Assembly: GCA_030533445.1 (NCBI GenBank) | Contig: CM060064.1 | Coordinates: 46,933,787-46,997,786 of the forward strand | Direction: 5' to 3' | Origin: Cyprinodon diabolis | Taxonomy: Eukaryota; Chordata; Actinopteri; Cyprinodontiformes; Cyprinodontidae | DNA length: 64,000 bases | Shown: in pieces, positions 1 through 12,000 of the stretch | Numbering within the stretch: position 1 is the stretch's first letter | Layout: the number at the start of each line of letters is the position of its first letter | Translations under genes and position numbers: made by a program | Notes under the pieces: generated by a model | The model's input: only the letters and a program-made list of their open reading frames with translations | What the model was told of the DNA's origin: nothing | Databases searched by the model: none

Positions 1-2068
1 TTTACCAAGCTGGATCTCCGCAATGCATATCACCTGGTGCGCATCAGGGAGGGTGATGAGTGGAAGACTGCTTTCAACACCCCGACTGGTCACTATGAAT
101 ATCTTGTGATGCCTTTTGGCCTCACCAATGCACCGGCGGTTTTTCAGAACCTGGTTAACGAGGTTCTTAGGGACATGGTTGGTCACTTTGTCTTTGTTTA
201 CATAGATGACATATTCATCTACTCACGGGACTTGGAGTCTCATAAGCTCCATGTCAGGTCAGTGTTGCTTCGCCTTCTCCAGAACCAGTTATTTGTGAAG
301 GCAGAGAAGTGTGAGTTTCATGTGAGCACTATCTCTTTTCTGGGCTTTGTTGTCTCCCCTGACCAGATCTCCATGGACCCCTTGAAGGTGAGCGCCGTCA
401 CCGATTGGCCGGTTCCTAAGGATAGGAGGCAGCTCCAGAGGTTCTTGGGATTTGCCAATTTTTACAGCCGGTTCATTAGGAACTTTAGTCAGGTGGCAGC
501 GCCCCCTTCATGCCCTCACATCATCCAAGGTCAGGTTTTGCTGGTCCGATCTGGCGGATCGAGCTTTTCAGAGGCTCAAGGCTGCTTTCACCTCAGCCCC
601 AGTTCTGGTGTCCCCCGACCCCAAGAGGCAGTTTATTGTCGAAGTGGATGCTTCCGTTACTGGGGTCGGGGCGGTGCTCAGTCAGGAGGCTGAGGATGGA
701 AGAATCCACCCTTGTGCTTTCTTTTCCAAGAAACTGTCAGCAGCTGAGCAGAACTATGATGTCGGGGATAGAGAGCTGCTGGCAGTCAAACTGGCTTTGG
801 AGGAATGGCGACACTGGCTGGAGGGTTCAGGTATTCCGTTCCTGGTCTGGACAGACCACAAGAATCTGGAGTACCTCAAGTCAGCCAAGAGACTTAATCC
901 CAGACAGGCTAGGTGGGCACTGTTTTTTGGGAGATTCAACTTCTCTTTGTCTTACAGACCCGGGTCCAAGAATACCAAACCCGATGCTTTGTCCAGGGTG
1001 TTTGAGGCGGAGGAGGAGAGTCCCAGTGGTGCTGAGGAGTATGTCTTGCCTGAATCTGTGAGGTGTGCTGTAACTATGGTTAACATAGAGGAGGAGGTTA
1101 GACAGGCCCTTCTTGACCAAACTCCTCCCAGTGGTTGTCCGTCTGATCGTCTGTTTGTTCCTAATGCTCTTAGAGGGAAGGTCCTTGAGTTTTGTCATTG
1201 TTCTCATCTGTTCTGTCATCCTGGTATAACCAAGACTATTTACATTGTTCTTTCTCAGTTTTGGTGGCCTTCTCTGTCTGCTGACGTGCGGGAGTTCGTG
1301 GCAGCCTGCTTACAGTGTAATCAATCCAAAGCATCCAAAAGACCACCTTCTGGTCTCCTCCGGCCACTACCCACCCCGTCCCGTCCTTGGTCGCACATTG
1401 CCATGGACTTTGTTACTGGGTTACCTTGTTCTGAGGGTAATACCGTCATCCTTACAATCATTGACAGGTTCTCTAAGATGTTGCATCTGGTCCCTCTGCC
1501 CAAACTCCCCTCAGCTAAGGAAATGGGGGAGGTCCTCACCCGTGAGGTTTTTCGGCTCCATGGTCTCCCCACTGACATTGTTTCTGACAGGGGTCCCCAG
1601 TTTGTCTCTCGGTTCTGGAGGGAGTTCTGTTCATTGTTGGGGGTCTCTGTCAGTCTCTCATCCGGTTTTCACCCCCAAACAGATGGCCAGACAGAGAGGG
1701 CCAACCAGGAGATCGAGACAAAGATCCGCATTCTCTGTGAGGCTGATCCCACCAAGTGGGCCAGCCAACTCCCTTGGGTAGAGCATGCCATAACCTCTGC
1801 TCCCTCTAGCACCACTGGACTCTCTCCGTTCTATGTTGTTTTTGGTTTTCAGCCACCGGTGTTCACCATACAGGAGAAGGAGTCTAAGGTCCCTTCTGCA
1901 CACCTTTCTGCCCTTAGGTGCCAACGGGCTTGGAGAAGGGCCCGGAGAGCTATTTCTCAGGCCCTGGTTGGTCAAGCTAGGGCTGCCAACCGCCAGAGGG
2001 TTCCGGCACCCACTTACAGGGTGGGTCAGAGAGTTTGCCTTAATCTGCTCTGCTCTGTTCTGGACTGA
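1..2068 (+). pseudogene. pol: Ty3/gypsy LTR retrotransposon pol fragment: reverse transcriptase, RNase H, integrase
   Basis: Frame 1 is open from base 1 and enters inside the reverse transcriptase palm (KLDLRNAYH near the start, catalytic YIDD at 199-210). RNase H follows (DASVTGVGA around 640-690, TDHKNLEYL around 850-880). The integrase has an HHCC zinc finger (H-x4-H near 1200-1220, CLQC near 1308) and a DDE core (MDFVTG ~1400, SDRGPQF ~1585, TDGQTERAN ~1680-1710). The reading frame changes at a run of five C at 502-506, between RT and RNase H, which fits a one-base insertion. The integrase ends early at 2068, after the GQRV motif, so its C-terminal region is missing and the sequence jumps into LTR-like DNA. 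The 5' half of the element lies outside the window. In a complete element pol copies the RNA and inserts the DNA. This copy looks dead. Family assignment is confident; the clade is not. Confidence 0.93.
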
Positions 2069-2382
2069 TTCCTGGATTCACCTGGCTCACCAAACTTGGA
2101 CTGTTTTTCTGACATTGGCTTGGATTCCCCTTCTGTACCTCATCAGCTTTCTGATCCTCTCGTCTGTGAACTTGGTTCTGGTTCGACTTCGGCTTTGGAC
2201 ATTCCCTTCAGGACTCTGTTGCCCCTCGGCCTCGGCTGGCTTCAGCTCCACTCAGAAACAGGATCCGGTTTATCCGCCCCAGCTGACAAGCAGCCATGTT
2301 GAGAGTTAAATAAAGTCTAGTTTTGAACTATCCAGATCTGTCTGTTTTTGAATATTGGGTCCAAGGTTTTGAATTCATTACA
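2069..2382 (+). mobile_element. Remnant of the 3' LTR of the gypsy element
   Basis: This directly follows the truncated integrase. It is C/T-rich, has a polyadenylation-like TTAAATAAAG at about 2305-2315, and ends in TTTGGG-like and CATTACA sequence near 2376-2382. That resembles the ...GGGTC...CATGACA ends of the LTRs elsewhere in the window. The junction with integrase suggests a deletion that removed the pol 3' end and the LTR start. The boundary is approximate. Confidence 0.55.
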
Positions 2383-2762
2383 CAGAGAGGAGCTGCTGTA
2401 GGTCTGATGATCCTCAGCAGGTTCCTTCCTCTATAACTAAATCGTCTTATCGCAGCAAAAACAAACAACCTGTCTTCAGTTTGCTGCAGCTTCAACACTT
2501 AAATTATGCAGCCGCTTTTGGCATTTACTTAATCATATTTAGTTCAATCTGAAAAACGTACACAGAAAGACCTCTGCGCTGAGCCCTCGGCAGGAAACTT
2601 TAGCGCTGAATTTTGCTTTGATATGCATGAAAAAGAGTAAAGAACAGGGATGTTTCCCCCCCCCAGGCCTGAAACTGGTGGTGGAGTGGAGATAGATGAA
2701 GTTGGTCAGTCTGTAGACTGCTGGTTGGAGAGATCCAGAGGACTGCATGAGCTGACACTAGT

Positions 2763-3376
2763 CCATCACTGATGGAACGTCATCAGACGTGGAAACAATG
2801 TTTTATAGAGCAAGTTACGGGACCCCCCCCCCCCCCCCGTCAAATTAGATGAGCCCTTGAATGATATATTTTATATTTTATTATATTGAATTATATATTT
2901 CATGAATTCCTTATAGAAGCAATTTTGTGCGTTTATTGTTACATTGAAATAAATGTTTTTACATTTATTTCAATGTAACAACAAGTTGGCATTTCTTGTT
3001 GTTACATTGAAATACATTTTTGCCATCAAATTATCCTTTTTTTTATGTTCCAAAGGTAATAAGGTCTTGTCCTGGATTCCAAAAAGAAATTTTGATTTTC
3101 AAAGTAATTCACTGAGGGCCCTGTAAAGGGTTAATTTTCTTTTTGGAATGACTGACCTGAATGACTGAGAATCTTAACCAGAATACTGCACTCCATTTTA
3201 GGAAAGACATCCTCAGAATAATGCGTGAGTATGAGAAAATGCTTAGGCTGTATAAAACCTCGAACTCAACGCTACTCTGGATATTTTAAATTTGAAACTT
3301 GGAAACAAAGTCCAGTTGATTGTTTTTATTTTTTTGGAATGGCTCACCTGGATGACTGAGAACCTTCTCAAGTATA
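2763..3376. mobile_element. Insertion of about 614 bp with an 11-bp target duplication
   Basis: The sequence CTGACACTAGT occurs at 2752-2762 and again at 3377-3387, and the flanking repeat reads through if the segment between is removed. A variable-length duplication of this size suits target-primed retroposition better than most DNA transposons. Inside are a C run (2823-2838), a perfect hairpin (2936-2981) and two related copies of a motif reading TTGGAATG...GATGACTGAGAA (about 3144 and 3334). No ORF or family is recognised. Confidence 0.55.
2936..2981. repeat. Perfect 20-bp inverted repeat with a 6-base loop
   Basis: TTGTTACATTGAAATAAATG at 2936-2955 is the exact reverse complement of 2962-2981, with loop TTTTTA. 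A direct, nearly identical third copy of the left arm begins at 2996. RNA from either strand would fold into a hairpin. Confidence 0.8.
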
Positions 3377-3734
3377 CTGACACTAGTGCTTCACTAGGGG
3401 ACCTAAAGATGGAAGCCCAGCTTGGATAAACACAGGTTGCATGAAGCTGTCTATGATGAGCAAGCATGAAGCGACAGTGGAGAAGAAAAACTCCCCTCTT
3501 GGAAGAAACCTCTGGCAGAACCAGGCTCAACATGGCGGTCTTCTGCCGGTTTAGATTAGACAGGTAACGAAGTAAGAGTCTGGTAGGAATGAAACTGATG
3601 AAGCTTTAGCTATAATGGTGGAGGAGGGGCTGGAGGGGGGTTGAAACGGAGTCGTCTGAGGCAAAGTCTGACATAGCGCGACCACTGGCTGCGCTCTGGG
3701 TAACAGACTGAGAGGTGGATTTGGAGACCCTGTT

Positions 3735-4925
3735 AAGATTCAGTTTACTTCTATAGCTCCAATTCACATCATGTCATCTCAGGTCACTTTCCAGTTCACC
3801 AGATCATCCAGTCAGATTGATTCAAAGTTTTCTATCTAAGGAAAACCAGCTGATTGCATCGACTCATTGACTCTTCAGCAATCCCTCACACTAAGCATGC
3901 TTGTAGCGACAGTGGAGAGGAAAAACTCCCTTTGAACAGGAAGAAACCTCCAGCAGAACCAGGCTCAGTGTGAGCGGCCATCTGCTGAGGCCCACTGGGG
4001 TTCAAGGAGACAGAAGCAGACATAGAAAAAGAAGCATAGATACAAAAGGCAACTGTCAACCAGCTCCCCAGGCGGCCCCGTCCAGGAAACACACAGCCAG
4101 GCAGACGAGCTCCGAGCCAGCTCCCATGTCAGAGGATGAAGAGAGCACATCCAGTTAGTCACAGTCAGAGAAACAGGACTACACTGGAAAACAGGCCAAG
4201 CTCCAACATCTAGAAACAAAGGTGTTGATGGCAGCAGCACAGCTGATATTTCTCTCCAGGATGGAGTCACAGCCAAACAGGAACAGACCAGATGAAGCTA
4301 CTATGAGAAAAAGCAGAGAGAGCAGAACGTTAGAGATTGAACTAACAGATTCTGCAGAGTGGGAGAATAGAGAGAGAATGAAGCAGAATGATGAAAAAGG
4401 GGTCCCTATGTCCTCCAGCAGTCTAAGCCTATAGCAGCAGAACTATAGAGATAGATCAGGATAACCTGAGCCACTCTAACTAGAAGCTTTATCAAAAAGG
4501 AAAGTTTTAAGCCTAGCCTTAAAAGTAGACAGGGTGTCTGCCTCACGGACTAAAACTGGTAGTTGGTTCCACAGGAGAGGAGCCTGATAACTAAAAGATC
4601 TGCCTCCCATTCTACTTTTAGAACTTCTAGGAACCACTAGTAAACCTGCAGATTGAGAGCGAAGTGCTCTGTTAGGAACATAAGGAACAATCAGATCTCT
4701 GATATCAGATGGAGCTTGGCCATTTAAGGCTTTATATGTGAGAAGGAGGATTTTAAATTCTATTCTGGATTTAACAGGAAGCCAATGAAGAGAAGCCAGG
4801 ATAGGAGAGATATGATCTCTCTTTTTCATTTTCATCAGAAGAGAAGATGAACTCTGGATGCTGATTGGCCTGTGTTGGATGCTGGTAAGGATAATGAATT
4901 TCTTCAATTGAACTTCCACCTATCC
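3735..4925 (-). mobile_element. 5'-truncated L2/Rex-like LINE (3' end of ORF2 plus 3' UTR)
   Basis: Read on the minus strand, the end of ORF2 (4919-4476) is followed by about 740 bp of 3' UTR that ends near 3735 in GAATTGGAGCTATAGAA. The same 3' UTR recurs at 24663-24945 (plus) and 59785-60456 (minus), and a short piece lies at 22425-22480. This copy starts abruptly near 4925, typical of 5' truncation during target-primed reverse transcription. Confidence 0.8.
4476..4919 (-). pseudogene. C-terminal fragment of LINE ORF2 protein
   Basis: The 147-codon open segment contains the run LHWLPVKSRIEFKILLLTYK followed by NRALRSQSAGLLVVPR and PLLWNQLPV. This is the conserved tail downstream of the reverse transcriptase in fish L2/CR1/Rex-type non-LTR retrotransposons. 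No RT catalytic motif is present because the element is 5'-truncated, so it cannot be autonomous. The methionine that opens the frame is incidental. Whether the element is L2 or Rex-type cannot be settled here. Confidence 0.85.
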
Positions 4926-6017
4926 TCCATTTACTTTAACACAATTGTTTTATGTCCTACCCTGCTAACATGAAAGTAATTATTATATTATATATATTAT
5001 ATAATTATATTTTTTTCAGTGAAGCTTCAAACTGACATGAAGAAAAGTTTCTACCATCTGAGCTTAAATCAATCTAAAGTTTAAATAATGATCATCTTGG
5101 TATCTGTGATGACTTTCTGTCAGTTTCAGGATGCAGCAGCTTCCTCCTCTGGCTGCTTCCTGTAACGATCTGTCAGAAACAACAGCAGCAGGAGGGGGAG
5201 GGGGGCAGTCTCTGCGCTAAAGATGCTCAGAGGTTCATGCAGAAAGCGATTACTGAGTCTCCATGAGGGAATTGAAGTTCATTTCTGCTCATAAAACTGG
5301 ACAAAAACACCTAAATCAGGAGGGGTGCCATGGATCCGGTTGGTTCTCCTGCTGTACTACTTCATTCGTCCCATTTCAGGGGTTTTAATTTGCTCCAACC
5401 TCATTTATCGATCGCTCTGAGGGGTTTTCAGATTGTTTCTTCCTGAATATTTTCGTCTTTTAGCCTAAAGCGTTTCAGAAAAAATGACAGACCACATCCA
5501 GCACCATAAAAATAAACCCAGACCAGCATTAAAACAAGCTGAATCCAACATGTGATGTGATCCAGATATGTGCTGTTCTCAGAGTTTGGCTGGCTGAGCT
5601 GCAGTCGCCTCCGGCTCCTCACTGAGGGGACGGCTGCTGGGTCCCACCTCTGTAGGTCCTGTGAGGTCATTAAGTCTGTAAATGTTCAGGAAAAATAAAA
5701 CTGTTGGGATGAAGGAGAGGAGCAGGTGGAAGACTGTCTACTGATCGGTAGGTTAAGCTGCCTGTTTCCAAATGAAACAACCTGGGTGAAAATCCTCTGA
5801 GGCTCTAAAATGAGAAGTGTTGGTAACCACAACGACTGTTTCCTCATTAAACGCTCAGGATAAAGAGAAGTTAGCTGAAACAAACAATTTCACCTGACAC
5901 CATGAACCCGACTTTCCAGAACCTCCATTCTAGTCTCATCAAATCAAAGGATAATAAAGGAACAAAATCAGTTCAAATGGCCTAAAGTCCAAAACTACAC
6001 TTCTTCCAAAAGTAAAG
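4926..6017. other. No gene recognised
   Basis: AT-rich at 4980-5012 (TATATTAT runs), otherwise ordinary intergenic-looking DNA. The short open frames at 5428-5670 and 5686-5883 (minus) show no recognisable motif. The last ~20 bases lead into the minisatellite. Confidence 0.6.
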
Positions 6018-9000
6018 GGTGATGGAGGAAGTTCTGCTGTAGGAGGAGGTTCTACTGGTGATGGAGGAGGTTCTGCTGCTGTAGGAGGTTCTACTGGTGA
6101 TGGAGGAAGTTCTGCTGCTGTAGGAGGTTCTACTGGTGATCGAGGAAGTTCTGCTGCTGTAGGAGGTTCTACTGGTGATGGAGGAAGTTCTGCTGCTGTA
6201 GGAGGTGGTTCTACTGGTGATGGAGGAAGTTCTGCTGCTGTAAGAGGAGGTTCTACTGGTGATGGAGGAAGTTCTGCTGCTGTAGGAGGTTCTACTGGTG
6301 ATGGAGGAAGTTCTGCTGCTGTAGGAGGTTCTACTGGTGATGGAGGAAGTTCTGCTGCTGTAGGAGGAGGTTCTACCGGTGATGGAGGAAGTTCTGCTGC
6401 TGTAAGAGGAGGTTCTACCGGTGATGGAGGAAGTTCTGCTGCTGTAGGAGGAGGTTCTACTGGTGATGGAGGAAGTTCTGCTGCTGTAAGAGGAGGTTCT
6501 ACTGGTGATGGAGGAAGTTCTGCTGCTGTAGGAGGAGGTTCTACCGGTGATGGAAGAAGTTCTGCTGCTGTAGGAGGAGGTTCTACTGGTGATGGAGGAG
6601 GTTCTGCTGCTGTAGGAGGAGGTTCTACCGGTGATGGAGGAAGTTCTGCTGCTGTAGGAGGAGGTTCTACTGGTGATGGAGGAGGTTCTGCTGCTGTAGG
6701 AGGAGGTTCTACTGGTGATGGAGGAGGTTATGCTGCTGTAGGAGGTTCTACTGGTGATGGAGGAAGTTCTGCTGTTGTAGGAGGTTCTACTGGTGGTGGA
6801 GGAAGTCCTGCTGCTGTAGGAGGTTCTACTGGTGATGGAGGAGGTTATGCTGCTGTAGGAAGTTCTACTGGTGATGGATGAGGTTATGCTGCTGTAGGAG
6901 GTTCTACTGGTGATGGAGGAGGTTCTGCTGCTGTAGGAGGTTCTACTGGTGATGTAGGAAGTTCTGCTGCTGTAGGAGGAGGTTCTACTGGTGATGGAGG
7001 AAGTTCTGCTGCTGTAGGAGGAGGTTCTACTGGTGATGGAGGAGGTTCTGCTGCTGTAGGAGGTTCTACTGGTGATGGAGGAAGTTCTGCTGCTGTAGGA
7101 GGAGGTTCTACTGGTGATGGAGGAGGTTCTGCTGCTGTAGGAGGTTCTACTGGTGATGGAGGAGGTTCTGCTGCTGTAGGAGGTTCTACTGGTGATGGAG
7201 GAAGTTCTGCTGCTGTAGGAGGAGGTTCTACTGGTGATGGAGGAGGTTCTGCTGCTGTAGGAGGTTCTACTGGTGATGGAGGAAGTTCTGCTGCTGTAGG
7301 AGGAGGTTCTACTGGTGATGGAGGAGGTTCTGCTGCTGTAGGAGGTTCTACTGGTGATGGAGGAAGTTCTGCTGCTGTAGGAGGAGGTTCTACTGGTGAT
7401 GGAGGAAGTTCTGCTGCTGTAGGAGGTTCTACTGGTGATGGAGGAAGTTCTGCTACTGTAGGAGGTAGGTTCTACTGGTGATGGAGGAGGTTCTGCTGCT
7501 GTAGGAGGTTCTACCGGTGATGGAGGAAGTTCTGCTGCTGTAGGAGGAGGTTCTACCGGTGATGGAGGAGGTTCTGCTTCTGTAGGAGGTTCTACTGGTG
7601 ATGGAGGAAGTTATGCTGCTGTAGGAGGAGGTTCTACTGGTGATGGAGGAGGTTCTGCAGCTGTAGGAGGTTCTACTGGTGATGGAGGAAGTTCTGCTGC
7701 TGCAGGAGGTTCTACTGGTGATGGAGGAAGTTCTGCTGCCGTAAGAGGAGGTTCTACTGGTGATGGAGGAGGTTCTGCTGCTGTAGGAGGAGGTTCTACT
7801 GGTGATGGAGGAGGTTCTGCTGCTGTAGGAGGAGGTTCTACTGGTGATGGAGGAAGTTCTGCTGCCGTAAGAGGAGGTTCTACTGGTGATGGAGGAGGTT
7901 CTGCTGCTGTAGGAGGTTCTACTGGTGATGGAGGAAGTTTTGCTGCTGTAGGAGGTTCTACTGGTGATGGAGGAAGTTCTGCTGCTGTAAGAGGAGGTTC
8001 TACTGGTGATGGAGGAGGTTCTGCTGCTGTAGGAGGAGGTTCTACTGGTGATGGAGGAGGTTCTGCTGCTCTAGGAGGTTCTACTGGTGATGGAGGAGGT
8101 TCTGCTGCTGTAGGAGGAGGTTCTACTGGTGATGGAGGAGGTTCTGCTGCTGTAGGAGGAGGTTCTACTGGTGATGGAGGAAGTTCTGCTGCTCTAGGAG
8201 GTTCTACTGGTGATGGAGGAGGTTCTGCTGCTGTAGGAGGAGGTTCTACTGGTGATGGAGGAGGTTCTGCTGCTGTAGGAGGAGGTTCTACTGGTGATGG
8301 AGGAAGTTCTGCTGCTGTAGGAGGTTCTACTGGTGATGGAGGAAGTTCTACTGGTGATGGAGGAGGTTCTACTGGTGATGGAGGAAGTTCTGCTGCTGTA
8401 GGAGGTTCTACTGGTGATGGAGGAGGTTCTGCTGCTGTAGGAGGAGGTTCTACTGGTGATGGAGGAGGTTCTGCTGCTGTAGGAGGTTCTACTGGTGATG
8501 GAGGAAGTTCTGCTGCTGTAGGAGGAGGTTCTACTGGTGATGGAGGAAGTTCTGCTGCTGTAGGAGGTTCTACTGGTGATGGAGGAAGTTCTGCTGCTGT
8601 AGGAGGAGGTTCTACTGGTGATGGAGGAGGTTCTGCTGCTGTAGGAGGTTCTACTGGTGATGGAGGAAGTTCTGCTGCTGTAGGAGGAGGTTCTACTGGT
8701 GATGGAGGAAGTTCTGCTGCTGTAGGAGGTTCTACTGGTGATGGAGGAAGTTCTGCTACTGTAGGAGGTAGGTTCTACTGGTGATGGAGGAGGTTCTGCT
8801 GCTGTAGGAGGTTCTACCGGTGATGGAGGAAGTTCTGCTGCTGTAGGAGGAGGTTCTACTGGTGATGGAGGAGGTTCTGCTGCTGTAGGAGGTTCTACTG
8901 GTGATGGAGGAAGTTCTGCTGCTGTAGGAGGAGGTTCTACTGGTGATGGAGGAAGTTCTGCTGCTGTAGGAGGTTCTACTGGTGATGGAGGAAGTTCTGC

Positions 9001-12000
9001 TACTGTAGGAGGTAGGTTCTACTGGTGATGGAGGAGGTTCTGCTGCTGTAGGAGGTTCTACCGGTGATGGAGGAAGTTCTGCTGCTGTAGGAGGAGGTTC
9101 TACCGGTGATGGAGGAGGTTCTGCTTCTCTAGGAGGTTCTACTGGTGATGGAGGAAGTTATGCTGCTGTAGGAGGAGGTTCTACTGGTGATGGAGGAGGT
9201 TCTGCAGCTGTAGGAGGTTCTACTGGTGATGGAGGAAGTTCTGCTGCTGCAGGAGGTTCTACTGGTGATGGAGGAAGTTCTGCTGCCGTAAGAGGAGGTT
9301 CTACTGGTGATGGAGGAGGTTCTGCTGCTGTAGGAGGAGGTTCTACTGGTGATGGAGGAGGTTCTGCTGCTGTAGGAGGAGGTTCTACCGGTGATGGAGG
9401 AAGTTCTGCTGCTGTAGGAGGAGGTTCTACTGGTGATGGAGGAGGTTCTGCTGCTGTAGGAGGAGGTTCTACTGGTGATGGAGGAGGTTATGCTGCTGTA
9501 GGAGGTTCTACTGGTGATGGAGGAAGTTCTGCTGTTGTAGGAGGTTCTACTGGTGGTGGAGGAAGTCCTGCTGCTGTAGGAGGTTCTACTGGTGATGGAG
9601 GAGGTTATGCTGCTGTAGGAAGTTCTACTGGTGATGGATGAGGTTATGCTGCTGTAGGAGGTTCTACTGGTGATGGAGGAGGTTCTGCTGCTGTAGGAGG
9701 TTCTACTGGTGATGTAGGAAGTTCTGCTGCTGTAGGAGGAGGTTCTACTGGTGATGGAGGAAGTTCTGCTGCTGTAGGAGGAGGTTCTACTGGTGATGGA
9801 GGAGGTTCTGCTGCTGTAGGAGGTTCTACTGGTGATGGAGGAAGTTCTGCTGCTGTAGGAGGAGGTTCTACTGGTGATGGAGGAGGTTCTGCTGCTGTAG
9901 GAGGTTCTACTGGTGATGGAGGAGGTTCTGCTGCTGTAGGAGGTTCTACTGGTGATGGAGGAAGTTCTGCTGCTGTAGGAGGAGGTTCTACTGGTGATGG
10001 AGGAGGTTCTGCTGCTGTAGGAGGTTCTACTGGTGATGGAGGAAGTTCTGCTGCTGTAGGAGGAGGTTCTACTGGTGATGGAGGAGGTTCTGCTGCTGTA
10101 GGAGGTTCTACTGGTGATGGAGGAAGTTCTGCTGCTGTAGGAGGAGGTTCTACTGGTGATGGAGGAAGTTCTGCTGCTGTAGGAGGTTCTACTGGTGATG
10201 GAGGAAGTTCTGCTACTGTAGGAGGTAGGTTCTACTGGTGATGGAGGAGGTTCTGCTGCTGTAGGAGGTTCTACCGGTGATGGAGGAAGTTCTGCTGCTG
10301 TAGGAGGAGGTTCTACCGGTGATGGAGGAGGTTCTGCTTCTGTAGGAGGTTCTACTGGTGATGGAGGAAGTTATGCTGCTGTAGGAGGAGGTTCTACTGG
10401 TGATGGAGGAGGTTCTGCAGCTGTAGGAGGTTCTACTGGTGATGGAGGAAGTTCTGCTGCTGCAGGAGGTTCTACTGGTGATGGAGGAAGTTCTGCTGCC
10501 GTAAGAGGAGGTTCTACTGGTGATGGAGGAGGTTCTGCTGCTGTAGGAGGAGGTTCTACTGGTGATGGAGGAGGTTCTGCTGCTGTAGGAGGAGGTTCTA
10601 CTGGTGATGGAGGAAGTTCTGCTGCCGTAAGAGGAGGTTCTACTGGTGATGGAGGAGGTTCTGCTGCTGTAGGAGGTTCTACTGGTGATGGAGGAAGTTT
10701 TGCTGCTGTAGGAGGTTCTACTGGTGATGGAGGAAGTTCTGCTGCTGTAAGAGGAGGTTCTACTGGTGATGGAGGAGGTTCTGCTGCTGTAGGAGGAGGT
10801 TCTACTGGTGATGGAGGAGGTTCTGCTGCTCTAGGAGGTTCTACTGGTGATGGAGGAGGTTCTGCTGCTGTAGGAGGAGGTTCTACTGGTGATGGAGGAG
10901 GTTCTGCTGCTGTAGGAGGAGGTTCTACTGGTGATGGAGGAAGTTCTGCTGCTCTAGGAGGTTCTACTGGTGATGGAGGAGGTTCTGCTGCTGTAGGAGG
11001 AGGTTCTACTGGTGATGGAGGAGGTTCTGCTGCTGTAGGAGGAGGTTCTACTGGTGATGGAGGAAGTTCTGCTGCTGTAGGAGGTTCTACTGGTGATGGA
11101 GGAAGTTCTACTGGTGATGGAGGAGGTTCTACTGGTGATGGAGGAAGTTCTGCTGCTGTAGGAGGTTCTACTGGTGATGGAGGAGGTTCTGCTGCTGTAG
11201 GAGGAGGTTCTACTGGTGATGGAGGAGGTTCTGCTGCTGTAGGAGGTTCTACTGGTGATGGAGGAAGTTCTGCTGCTGTAGGAGGAGGTTCTACTGGTGA
11301 TGGAGGAAGTTCTGCTGCTGTAGGAGGTTCTACTGGTGATGGAGGAAGTTCTGCTGCTGTAGGAGGAGGTTCTACTGGTGATGGAGGAGGTTCTGCTGCT
11401 GTAGGAGGTTCTACTGGTGATGGAGGAAGTTCTGCTGCTGTAGGAGGAGGTTCTACTGGTGATGGAGGAAGTTCTGCTGCTGTAGGAGGTTCTACTGGTG
11501 ATGGAGGAAGTTCTGCTACTGTAGGAGGTAGGTTCTACTGGTGATGGAGGAGGTTCTGCTGCTGTAGGAGGTTCTACCGGTGATGGAGGAAGTTCTGCTG
11601 CTGTAGGAGGAGGTTCTACTGGTGATGGAGGAGGTTCTGCTGCTGTAGGAGGTTCTACTGGTGATGGAGGAAGTTCTGCTGCTGTAGGAGGAGGTTCTAC
11701 TGGTGATGGAGGAAGTTCTGCTGCTGTAGGAGGTTCTACTGGTGATGGAGGAAGTTCTGCTACTGTAGGAGGTAGGTTCTACTGGTGATGGAGGAGGTTC
11801 TGCTGCTGTAGGAGGTTCTACTGGTGATGGAGGAAGTTCTGCTGCTGTAGGAGGAGGTTCTACTGGTGATGGAGGAGGTTCTGCTGCTGTAGGAGGTTCT
11901 ACTGGTGATGGAGGAGGTTCTGCTGCTGTAGGAGGTTCTACTGGTGATGGAGGAAGTTCTGCTGCTGTAGGAGGAGGTTCTACTGGTGATGGAGGAGGTT

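Larger units (their letters stand above)
2575..3660 (+). repeat. Dispersed repeat (copy 1 of 2), interrupted
   Basis: Bases 2575-2762 plus 3377-3660 line up with one uninterrupted block at 25015-25551. Shared landmarks are GATATGCATGAA, GAAACTGGTGGTGGAGTGGA, the GACAGTGGAGA-AAAAACTCCC stretch, AACATGGCGGTC and GGAGGAGGGGCTGGAGG. No coding capacity is visible and I do not recognise the family. Part of it resembles the LINE 3' tail found at 3735-4475, so it may be a diverged relative. Confidence 0.6.

Noticed and set aside
1245..1781. 178-codon frame overlapping the integrase region
   Set aside because: An out-of-frame shadow of the integrase; the integrase frame holds all the catalytic motifs.
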